Below are positions 49,601 through 61,400 of a stretch of 64,000 nucleotides of DNA, in pieces. Where the stretch lies: contig JAMJFZ010001089.1 of assembly GCA_026225945.1 (NCBI GenBank), forward strand, positions 3,957,501 through 4,021,500. Direction: 5' to 3'. Position numbers and translations under genes: made by a program. The stretch comes from Cricetomys ansorgei (taxonomy: Eukaryota; Chordata; Mammalia; Rodentia; Nesomyidae). The notes beneath the pieces are model-generated. The model ran no database searches and had not been told where the DNA came from. It saw only the letters and a program-made list of their open reading frames with translations. How positions within the stretch are numbered: the first letter of the stretch is position 1; the number at the start of each line of letters is the position of its first letter.

Positions 49601-52600
49601 ACCAACTTGTCCTCAATCAGCATCCAGCCTCAGACAAAATTGAGGTAGGCTTCATGGGATTTACATTTTCATTAGGGGGGGAAAAAACTTTTCATAAAAG
49701 ATCTTTGTAGGTGAGTGATTCTTCTTCATTATGAAGCTGTGCCAACTTTACTTTCTATTTTGGGACCAGCATTCTAGGCTAGGGAATGGCACATTTTTTC
49801 CCCTGGAAAATCCAGAAATATTTTAGACTCTACCAGATAATCCCTGTCATAATTACTTAACTCTTGTCATTGTATCAGTGAACAACCATGGCCATGTTCC
49901 AATAAAGTTTTATTTATAAATAAAAGTTGTGGGCTAGATATAGCCCTTGGGCAGTATTTGCTGACTTTTGCCAGAGACTGTGTCATTGTATCAATGAACA
50001 ACCATGGCCATGCTCCAATAAAGCTTTATTTATAAATAAAAGTGGCGGGCCAGATGTAAACCTTGGGCAGTTTTTGCTGACTTTTGCCAGAGACTGCTAT
50101 CTGTGAGCTGGGTTCAAGGCTGATGTCAGTTAGGTAGTGCTGCTGTATTAGTTGTTAAACTGAAATGCCCATGTTACATGATAAAAGTTACTACCTTAAG
50201 TCTCCGGAGCCTTCTGCCCGAATACATCTTACCTCCCCATGATCTAGTGCCTGTCCAAGAACAGGCTTGGTTCCAGTGGGAATCCCACTTCTGTGCTGTC
50301 CCAGTGTCTGTTCTGATTGGTCAATTTGGGCAAGACCTATTTTGACTAATATCCGTTTGATGGTAGTTGTTTGTAAGGACTGATGGACATCAAGAGATCT
50401 CTGGTGGGATATCCTGCCTCCAAACATTAGACAAAAGTTTGCTTGACTTGGGGGGAAATGAAGAGGCGTCTTTTTCATCTGGCTCGCTGGTCTGTGCAGG
50501 GAGCTCCCCTCTGCGTATCCGAGTGGGCGTGAGGCGACTGACCCTTTGATGCTTTCTTGTTTCAGGCATATATGGACACACTGCAGACGCAGTGGAGCTG
50601 GATTCTGCAAATCACCAAGTGCATTGATGTCCATCTCAAAGAAAATGCTGCCTACTTTCAGGTTTTTAGACAGATCTTTTTTAAAAAAAAAAAACTACAT
50701 TCATTTGTGTGTGAGTGTGCGCGCGCGTGTGTGTTGAGTATGCATGTGTGTGTGAGTCTGTGTTCATGTGTGTGTGTGTTGAGTATGCATGTGTGTGTGA
50801 GTCTGTGTTCATGTGTGTGTGTGTTGAGTATGCATGTGTGTGTGAGTCTGTGTTCATGTGTGTGTGTGTGTGTGTGTGTGTTATGTGTGTGTGTGTGTGT
50901 GTGTGTGTAGGTTGTGGTGGTCGCAAGCCACAGTGGGCATGTGGGGGTCAGAGGACAACCTGGTTGAGTGAGTTAGCCCTCTTCTTCTACCATGTGCGTC
51001 CTGAAGATAGAGCGCAGGTCGTCAGACCTGGCAGCAGACACCTTTACCGGCTGAGCCATCTTGCTGGCCCTGTGTGAGGCGTGAGAGCGGCAGTGGCGCT
51101 GTGAGAAGCGTTGATGGCCGCGATGACATCTGGTTTCAGCCCTTCTGCCATTTAATTGTGTGGCTTTGGAACAAGCCACAAACCCAGGCCTCAGTTTCTC
51201 ATGTACAAAGCAGGGAGACCAGACCCAAGGTGATCTCTGGGGAACTTTTCCTGGTCTAAAATAATATGCCGTGTGTGTGCACTGGATGCTAGTTAACACG
51301 CTCTAATGCGCTGTAGACATGGAAACAATAGGGTCATGTGCACTGCAGTGCTGTCACCACTGTATCCTTCCAGTATGTTTTAGAAGCGAGGAGGCTATCT
51401 TGAGGGTTGCTTGCATAAATCCTACTTACCGTCCTTAGTTTCAAGGACCACAGATGTGTAACGTGGTCAGCAGTCACTCAGCCCCGTGAGCACGTCTGTG
51501 AAGGCGCATTTGCTCTAATCTTTTCCGGTAGCCACTTTGCAGAGGTTTGGGGGTGATGTTCTTGAAATAGAACTAATTGAATGAGTGTGTCGGTTAGCTC
51601 TCCCCCCAGTGTTTGCAAGGAACCCAAGATAGTTAACTTATACAGAGAAAAGGTTTACTTAGCCACTGTGTTTAGAGGGTCCAGTCTGCAGTCCATGGAC
51701 CCCATTTTTCTCGTCAGGGAAGAGGTAGCACATTATAGTGGGGAGCACATTATAGAACAGAGGGAGGCTGGGGTCCCATGATTCTCTCTGAGGGTGTACC
51801 CCAACGATCTAAAGACCACCCGGGATGCCTTTTCTTCCAATAGTGCCACTCTAGGAACCCAGCCTGTAACACACAAGCCTTTTGGGTGACATCCTAACCC
51901 TGACATTAAGTCCTTTTCATTAACTGGGATTGTTGTCATTTCTAACAGTTTTTTGAAGAGGCCCAGTCAACTGAAGCCTACCTGAAGGGCCTGCAGGACT
52001 CCATCAGGAAGAAATACCCCTGTGACAAGAACATGCCCCTGCAACACCTGCTGGAACAGATCAAAGAGCTGGAGGTACTGTGCCACACCCAGACCCTCAG
52101 GGTGGGGGGTTCATGCACCCCAGACACCGGACAGGCTGTGATGGGGTACAGCACACAACCAGAGCCTACATCTCAATGTCTTCATCTTTCAGTGGCATCT
52201 CTGTGTGCCCAGCTACTGTAGGGAAAGGCCTTTGCTTCAGTATTTCAGTAATTTACTGAGAACAAGAGCAGAGAATGCCATGACATAGATTGACAAGTCC
52301 CTTAGGAACTTCACATTTTATCCACGTGGCCCTTTCATGGTGATAGTCTTTCCTGCCCAGTTAATCCAACAGGCTTACTACAGAAGGTTATCTTCTCCCT
52401 CATTATGGATTTGTGGCTTATTATTACTACTGGAACTATAGCAATATTTAATTCTGATGTCGTGGCAGCTTCCTCAAGAGGTCTCCAAAACTCACAGGGC
52501 ATCCGTGTTAAAGGCAGATTGTATTTGCAATTGCAGAAAGAACGGGAGAAGATCCTGGAATACAAACGTCAGGTGCAGAACCTGGTAAACAAGTCCAAGA

Positions 52601-53831
52601 AGATTGTGCAGCTGAAACCCCGGAACCCAGACTACAGGAGCAACAAGCCCATTATTCTCAGGGCTCTCTGCGACTACAAACAAGACCAGGTGTGTGCTCT
52701 GTGTTCAGAAGCATAGCAAAGCCTCCCCTTTCTTTATGTAAGCTTTAGTTGACCAAGAGCAAAACTAATCTTGACTTCAATAAGCACCATAGACTTCTAA
52801 TAAAAAAATCGCTTGTTGAACAAACGCACTACCTCTGAGCTGAATCACTGGGAACTGTCAGCAATTAGGACAATAGCTGCTTTCTTTGGGTGCTGGGGAA
52901 GGGAGGCAAAGCTTCATGCTATGCTGAGCACGTACTATACCTCTGAGCTCCACCCCTCACCTAGAAAGTGGTTCTCTTGAAGGTTTAAAATCTTGCTAAG
53001 GTTGACTATTTCCTTCTTGTAGTACCTAAAGCTTACTTATTTGTGATCACCCTCATCTTTAAGTTTCAGACCAGATAAGTGCACTATCTTGGCTCCTGTA
53101 AAGTGAACCGAAAGTCGTGCAGTTCTGGATCACATCATCAATCCCGTAGGCTCTGTGGGAAACACAGGTTTACAGGGAGACGAGTTAGTTTCTGTGCTTA
53201 TCTGTATGACTCCCAGAGTTCCGCTTCCTTTTAATAAAATTTAGAAGGATCTAAGAAACAAAATGTAATTAGGTGAGCTTTATAAACGTGAGTCTGTTCC
53301 ACCCTGTGGAACGTTCTAAGAACCCGTGTGGTGAGAAAGAAGTAAGTTAGGCCGAACCTGGTGGCCCAGCTATAATCCCAGCACTTGGGAGACTGAGACA
53401 GGATCATCTCAAATTGAAAGGTAGCCTAGGGTACAGAGCAACAACAAACCAAAAACCAATGAACAAACAAAAAATCAAAAAAGAAAGAAAGTAGATTGGA
53501 TTGAAATATGAGGTGAGAAAAAAAATAAAATTTCTTATGTTTTACCAGTTCAGATGGTTGCCTTAATATGTAGGTTGTTTTTTGCTTATTTGGTTTGGGG
53601 TTTTTGTTTGTTTGTTTGTTTTTCTTCTTCTGTAGTGCTAAGGATCAGGGCTAAGCAAGCTCTTGAGCTACACCTTTAGCCCTTTAGTAGCTATATAAGG
53701 CCAGGTGTGGTGGTACAGGCCTTTAAAACCAGCATTCAGGAGGCAGAAACGGGGATCTTTGTGAGTTCAAGTCATCCTGCTACACGTAGTGAGTTTCAGG
53801 CCAGCCAGGACTACACAGTGAGATCCTGCCT

Positions 53832-53870
<39 letters not shown>

Positions 53871-56800
53871 CCATAATTAATTAATTAATTATAACATCGG
53901 CTGTGCTATAAATCGAAGCTATGGCCTCACACAGGCCAGGCTGTCACCCTACCACTACATCCCGAGGCCTTTTTTGTACTTGCTATTTTGAGATATGATC
54001 TTGTGAAATTGACCAGGCTACCCTTCATCGTGTTCATATCTCAGACAGTCTTTAAACCTGTAACCCTCCTGCCTCTGCCCCGTGAACAGCTGGGACCACA
54101 GGCCTGAGTCTCCAGGCCTGGCAGAAGTTCATTTAGACAGTTTTTTTTTTTTTTTTTTTAACAGACTGATGCCAGGATGTTTTTATTTTTAAAATTTAAG
54201 AGCAAATGAGTGAGATGATGACCGCCCCCCCAACCCCCCATATTAAAGTCTGATATAGAAAGCACGAACTCAAAACAGGACCAAGATAGGATGAGGATTT
54301 GCCTCGTGCGAAAGGTTTTCTCGCATTGCCTGAGCGATCTTCGCAGAATTCCTTTCTCTAACTCACTCAGGACATAGCTAACGTAGCAGACGCCTCTTGC
54401 GGTTTACGTGTGTTATTTACACAGAGGTATTGCTGCGGGGTATGGTGATGGTCTTCATTGGACGGGGAGGAAAGTCTACGAGTGCCCGCAGTGTGTAGGT
54501 TTTCATCTTCACCGCCGTTTCTTTGCCTGGCAGAAAATTGTGCACAAAGGAGACGAGTGCATTCTGAAGGACAACAATGAGCGCAGCAAGTGGTACGTGA
54601 CCGGTCCCGGAGGCGTGGACATGCTCGTTCCTTCCGTGGGGCTGATCATCCCTCCTCCAAACCCGCTGGCTGTGGACCTTTCTTGCAAGTAAGTTCTGAA
54701 GTTCCTAGCGGCCACGGCACTGAGTACTGGAGTGCTTGTGCCTGAACAAGAAGCTTAAAGCAGCATTTAAAAAAAAATAATCTTCCCCCCAACCCCCACC
54801 GCCCGAAAAGAAACTTCAGGAGGTCACCTTTACCGTGTCTTGAAAACTTACATTGAAGGTTTTATTGCGGATGAAAGAGAACATCTGACCACACAGGAGC
54901 GCTACAGATCCGCTCGAGTGACGCTTGCCACGCTCTTTGACGCCGCTGTTTTGAAGCGCTTTCCTTTTCAGCAGCTCAGTTGTTTCAGATGTAGTCGCAG
55001 ACAGCGCATGCCCCTCACGTCTGCATCTGTTCACCAGCGGGCGGAGCGTTCGTTTTACGGGCTGTCTGCAGCAGATTCTTTCAAGCGTTTTAGTTTGGAA
55101 ATCTTGAGTCCCACAGAGTGAGGAGTGTCGGGTAACGCCCTCCCTCCCTCGGCTGACCAGGGTGCAGGGGTCCTCAGCATTTAAGCCAGTTGCCAACCAG
55201 AACGCTGCTAACAGTCAATACAATTTAAAAAGACAAAAAACAAAGCTAAGATAGCCTGTCTCAACCAAAATAGTTTTGCTTATCTATATGTGACTATGGA
55301 TAAAGCTGAGAATGTTCTTCTGGGAAGTAGGTTAAGTCTGAATCCATTGAAATGTTGACAGTTTTTGAAAACTACGTAATCACTTTATAAAGGTTTGGTT
55401 TGGATTTTCTGGGCAGTTGTGCAAACCTGTCTAGGTTTCCTGCTTGGGCTGAAGTGTTTTCCCTTTCTTCATTGCAGGATTGAGCAGTACTATGAAGCCA
55501 TCTTGGCTCTGTGGAACCAGCTCTACATCAACATGAAGAGCCTGGTGTCTTGGCACTACTGCATGATTGACATCGAGAAGATCAGGGCCATGACTATCGC
55601 CAAGGTGTGTCCGTGGGGCCACCCAGAGAGGACCTGCTGCTTGACCTATTCACTAGGCAGATGGGGATTTTGTATCTCATCATATGCGGTCTCTTAGTCT
55701 TCCACAGGACCGGTCTGTCCAGTACTGCACAGAACGGGGTGGGTCTCAGTGGTAGAAAGCTCGCTTAGAGTGCATGGAGCCTTGGGTTCCTCTGCTAGCA
55801 CTGCGGAACAAGGAGGAAACCCCAGGTGGCTGGTTAGGAGACAAACAGAAACACCCACCGAGGTGATCTGACAAGCCGGAAATACTTGTGGAAAAGACAG
55901 TGTGGACCTAATCTCCTTAGAGATAATGGGAATCAGGTCCTTCACTTCTACTGGGACCAGCAGAAGGGAAAGTCAGGATGGAACTCTGAAAGCATTCTTC
56001 TAAATCAGAGGTCCTCAACGTGTGGCTGGCAGAGCCTTGGGTTGAGGAGCCCTTGAGTAGAGTGATCACCAAGGAGAAGGGAGACAGGATGGAAAGCTTT
56101 AGGGCCCCGGTGTCCCCTTTATCTTCATAGAATGACTGTGCCGCATTGTACCTTACTTACATTTGAATCTGTTTGAGGAAAAATATTCTCTATGAAGGAA
56201 AAAGCCACTGGCAAGCGACCACTGTGCCCCTTAGTAGCGCTGATGAAGCTCCAAGCCCTTTTATATCTTAGTCACCCTCTGATGAGGGTTGCCCTGTCCT
56301 CCGCCGTGCGTTCTTCTTGCTTGGGGATGTGAGGGCATTTGTGTCTTCCCAACTCACTGTGTCTGATTCACCTCTAGCTGAAAACGATGAGACAGGAGGA
56401 TTACATGAAGACCATTGAAGACCTTGAGCTCCATTACCAAGATTTCATCAAGAACAGCCAAGGCTCGGAGATGTTTGGAGACGATGACAAGCGGAGGATG
56501 CAGTCTCAGTTCACTGATGCCCAGAAGCATTACCAGACCCTGGTCATTCAACTCCCTGGCCACCCCCAGCACCAGACAGGTCAGCCTGAGCTGTCGTTTC
56601 TCTTTGTATGAGTCACATATGTGGTTTGGAAAAGAAAGCCGTTTGTGTAAAACTGTTCCTTTGGAAAGTACTTTGTATGTTCTATGTTGATATAACAACA
56701 TGCCCAAAACTGGATAATTTGTAAAGAAAAGAAGTTTATTTAGTTCATTGCTCTGATGGCTGGAAAATAATATGGAGCCTGGCTAGTGATCCATGGCTAT

Positions 56801-58382
56801 GTCATAACTCAGCAGAATAGCAGAAAGGGGAACAGTAGCATGCAGAAAAGATAGGATGCCTGGGGTGACTTTACTTCAGAGTAAATCACTCTGTTGAGGA
56901 CTGCTCAGTGCCAGAGACTTAACCAAGCCCCAGGAGATGGGCATTCATCCTTGCTGAGAGTGGTACCTTCACAATCTAGTCATCTTCTGCTAGGCCCACC
57001 CTTAAAGGCCCACTACATCAATACTTTTACATTAGGGACCAGTCTTCTACCACATGAATATCTGGGGGACAGTAAGCCTTATCTTCTGCATAGCAGACAT
57101 ATAAAATACTTTATATGCCAGAGATCTAGGATCAAGTCACAGGGGACAGGCATATTTTTATACAGTTGAGGTGCCTAGCACCCTGCCAACTAGGCAGCCT
57201 CTTATATTTATGGTCTGAACTTATTTTTACAGTCACCAAAACTGAAATCACTCATGTGGGCTCCTGCCAAGATGTCAACCACAATAAAGTAATTGAAACC
57301 AACAGAGAAAACGACAAACAGGAGACATGGCTGCTGATGGAACTACAGAAGATCCGCAGGCAAATGGAGCACTGTGAGGGCCGGATGACGCTTAAAAATC
57401 TCCTGCTCACAGAACAAGGCTCTACACACCACATCACAGTGAAAATCAACGAGCTCAAGGTGGGGTCCGTTAACATCCATCACCTGATTCTGTGGCCCTC
57501 GTGTTTATCTGTAAATGCAGAAAACCCCCATAGCTTATATGTTTATAAGCAAGTGTGTTTGTTTCTGCTACACGAAAGATGGTTTTAAGGTTAAAAACTA
57601 ATCTTAAGAATCACACAGCCACAGGGTTAAATTATATATATACACACTCACACACACATATATATGTGTGTGTGTGTGTGTTGTGTGTGTGTATATATAT
57701 ATATATACACACACATATATTTATATATATATATATAAACAGGTTGTTAAACTTATAATGTGCACTGTGGAATATTTATTTATCTTAAATTGTAGCAAGG
57801 TCAAGGAGATATGGACACTCGGGTATGAGTGCCCACAGAGGCCAGAAGAGGGCATCAGATCCCCTAGAGCTGAGCATGGTAGTTGCCTGATAGGAACAGT
57901 TATTTTCCTCAGGCAGAACAGAACGGCCTGCTGCATATCTTAAAAGCAAATGATACAGATACGTTTAAAACAGTAACACAGCTAGTGAACACGCTCCGCC
58001 CCCCCTTTTGTTTTTGACAGAGTGTACAGAATGACTCACAAGCCATCGCCGAGGTCCTCAATCAGCTTAAAGATATGCTTGCCAACTTCCGGGGGTCTGA
58101 AAAATACTGCTATTTACAGAATGAGATATTTGGACTGTTTCAGAAGCTGGAAAACATCAACGGTGTCACAGATGGCTACTTAAACAGGTGAGCACAGCTG
58201 GCATCCCTCAAGAATAGTTTGCATTTTTAATCATTTCGTTTGTTTTCCCTTTTGGTGCTGGGCATAGAACCCACGGCGACTGCTCTCTCACTGAGCAACA
58301 TCTCCAACCGTGTCAAACGCCATTCTTGCCTGACTTCATCTGTTATATGTGCTTGGCATATATATAAATATATACACATTTT

Positions 58383-58416
<34 letters not shown>

Positions 58417-61400
58417 TATATACATATATAAATTCACATATATGTTATATATATAAGGTAGTTATAAATATATAAATTATACATCATATATTATATAATT
58501 ATATAAGTAATATATAAATAATATATAAAATATATAAATAATAAATAATATACAATAAATATTTATGTATTCGTTATAAAATAAATAATAACTAATAGTA
58601 AGTAATACAGAAATAATATACAATGTTTAATATAATGAATAATATAAATTATAATATATAATAAATAATGATTCATTTACTTATTTATAAATAATGAATT
58701 ATATATAAATAACATAATGTAAATTATATATTATATATAAATATATAAAATAAACTTTTATATTTAAATCTACCTACCTATATGTGTATATATATATAAA
58801 TATATATAAACAGCTTGCTCCTTATAGACACCCATCCTCCATCCCCACTGCTTTCCCATCATCCTGATCCCTGACTAGTGGAGAGAGCCAGTAGTCACCG
58901 TCTGATTATGTCACTGGAAACGTCATCCACCCCTCTTGCTCTTTCCCAGCCTGTGCTCCGTGAGAGCTCTTCTCCAGGCCATGCTGCAAACAGAAGACAT
59001 GCTGAAGGTCTATGAGGCGAGGCTGACGGAGGAGGAAACTGTCTGTCTGGACCTGGATAAAGTGGAAGCTTACCGCTGCGGACTGAAGGTAAAACAAAGG
59101 GTCATACCTGTAGCCTGACCTCCAGGGGGTGGTAGAGAACTTGGCCCTCTACCCCAAAGGCTCAAGAAGGTCTCATGATAGGTTTACAGAATTGACAGGA
59201 GAGAGCCCATATATACACCTGTACCTAGTTTCTTCTAGTGCCAGCATCATACGTTGTGTGATCTATTTGATATAATTGGTGATTTGATGATGACATATTA
59301 GTGTAGGCTGAAGTCTGTGTTTTCTATTCCGTTTTAAAGACAGGGTCTCATGTAGGTCACACTGGTCCCAAAAGCACTGTGTAGCTGAGACTAACTGGAA
59401 CTCCTGATCCTCCTGCCTCTACCTCCTGGCGCTGGGATTACAGGTGTGCACTGCCCCACCCACGGCCCATGCTGTACAACTAGGTTGTATGGTCGGGGTT
59501 TGAGGCTTTTTTGCTTGCATTGGGCACATGTGGCTGAAGTCGGTCATTGATAGGGAACTCTGATTTCCAGTGCCTTGTTAGCAGGAACAGTATGGAAGTG
59601 ATTTGTAACGGGAATCGTTGATAGGGTGCTGAGTGAAAATGATTTCTTCACTTTGGGACCTCTCAGCCAAATGCTGTAGTTTATGCCTGTAGTTCCAGTA
59701 CTTGAGAGGCAGAAGCAGAAGGATTGCTGTGTTTGAGATCCTGAGGCTCAAGTCCAGATGGATGCTGAGCCCCTGCTCCAGTGCCAGGCTATGCTATGCC
59801 CCCAGGCCTTCTTTTAAAGTTAGTGATATGAGCTAGTTAGTAGCTCAGTGGTCAAATGCTACTTGTCTCAGCACTGGAAATAGATAAATAAGTAAACAAA
59901 GTAAGTAGTTGTGTGTGGGGGAGGAAGAGATGAATTTGTATGTAATTTTTTTTTCTCTTTAACTTGCAGAAAATAAAAAATGACTTGAACTTGAAAAAGT
60001 CCCTGTTGGCCACCATGAAGACAGAGCTGCAGAAGGCCCAGCAGATCCACTCTCAGTCCTCACAGCAGTATCCGCTCTATGACCTGGACCTGGGCAAATT
60101 CACCGAGAAAGTGACCCAGCTGACGGATCGCTGGCAGAAGATCGATAAGCAGATAGACTTCAGGTGTGTCGGCCTCTTTACCTTCGATCTTCCCATTTGG
60201 TGGTTCAAATGCCGTGAGAAGCCATCATTGTCAAAAAACAGTGCCTTTATGTGACCAGCCTACTTTCTGTCACTGGCGTTGACTATTCTGGACATTGCAT
60301 TCAGTGTGTAGGCTTTTGTTGAGTGGCTTCCACACACTGTGCACGGCTTCCAAAGCTTCGTGTCTATCGTGGCGTGTTTTGTGCACCTTGTTTATTTAAT
60401 TATATTTATTTATTTTTGTGGTAATAGGGCTTGAGCCCATGACCTTCCCGGTACTAAACAAGTGCACTACAAGTTCTCCCCAAGCGTGTGGTTTTTTTAA
60501 AATAGGGTCATGCTATATAGCTAAGGCTGGTTTGGAACTTGAGGCCCTCCTGCCTCAGCTTCTTAAATACTAGGATTATAGGCATGTGCCATCACACCCG
60601 AGTATTTTTTTCTCATCTGTCTTTTCAAAAAATTAACTCCTGACCAGCTGAGTTTTGTCCGTTTTTTAAGTTTTTGTGGGGAGGCAGTAAGACAGGATCT
60701 CAGGTAACCGTGGCTGGCTTCCGGTGCCCTCTACAGCCAAGGTTGGGCTTAAACCCTTGATCTTCCTGCCTCTATCCCTCCCAACTGTTACCACACCCAG
60801 TTTCCCCTCTCTTTTTATGGCTGGCTACTGTTCCTTTGTTTGGAACTGTACCACAGTTGATGGATATTTGGGATCTTAGTTTTGGGATATAATGAAAAAA
60901 TGCTATGATGAATAATCACACACACGTTTTTGTGTTTTTTCATGTTTTCAGTTCTCTTAGGTAGATACCAAGGAGAATTGCTGAGTCACTTAGTGTGTTA
61001 CATATTTTAGGAACTAATAAGAGTGTCTTAACAATCGTATACATTTTCCCTAGATTGTGGGACCTGGAGAAACAGATCAAACAACTGAGGAATTATCGTG
61101 ATAACTATCAGAGCTTCTGCAAGTGGCTGTACGATGCAAAGCGCCGCCAGGACTCATTAGAGTCCATGAAGTTTGGAGATTCCAACACGGTCATGCGGTT
61201 TTTGAATGAGCAGAAGGTATAGACACACTTGTCATGCCAACGTCCTGTTGAGATCGATTGCGTTTAAGCTGTGTTGATCCCTGGTTTGAGAGGATGGGTA
61301 TTTCGTATTATGAATCCACCTTGTGAATGTTTAAAGGGTGCACAGAGGAGAAGCAACTGGGATGTTTAGAGAGAAATACAATAGAAACACTGTGATAGTC

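Larger units (their letters stand above)
50662..51948 (+). other. Dsp intron 9 (1,287 nt)
   Basis: Starts with a weak donor, then an A run, a TG-rich tandem array and a B2. It ends with an antisense LTR-like repeat close to the exon 10 acceptor. Positions 51,075-51,585 are unassigned. Confidence 0.9.
52690..54533 (+). other. Dsp intron 11 (1,844 nt), splitting the SH3 domain
   Basis: The first 650 nt are repeat-free to my eye. A cluster follows: B1, an ID scrap (53,630-53,685), a B1 with a 47-A tail, and a B4. Positions 54,200-54,533 are unassigned. Confidence 0.9.

Noticed and set aside
50732..50866. Regularly spaced repeats suggesting a CRISPR-like array
   Set aside because: It is a contiguous 45-bp tandem TG-rich repeat without unique spacers, in a vertebrate intron.
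50557..51077. Cys/Val-rich ORFs spanning exon 9 into intron 9
   Set aside because: Only the exon 9 part is coding; the rest is TG repeat translation.
57166..57588. 140-codon ORF around exon 15
   Set aside because: The central part is exon 15; both ends are intron sequence beyond valid splice sites.
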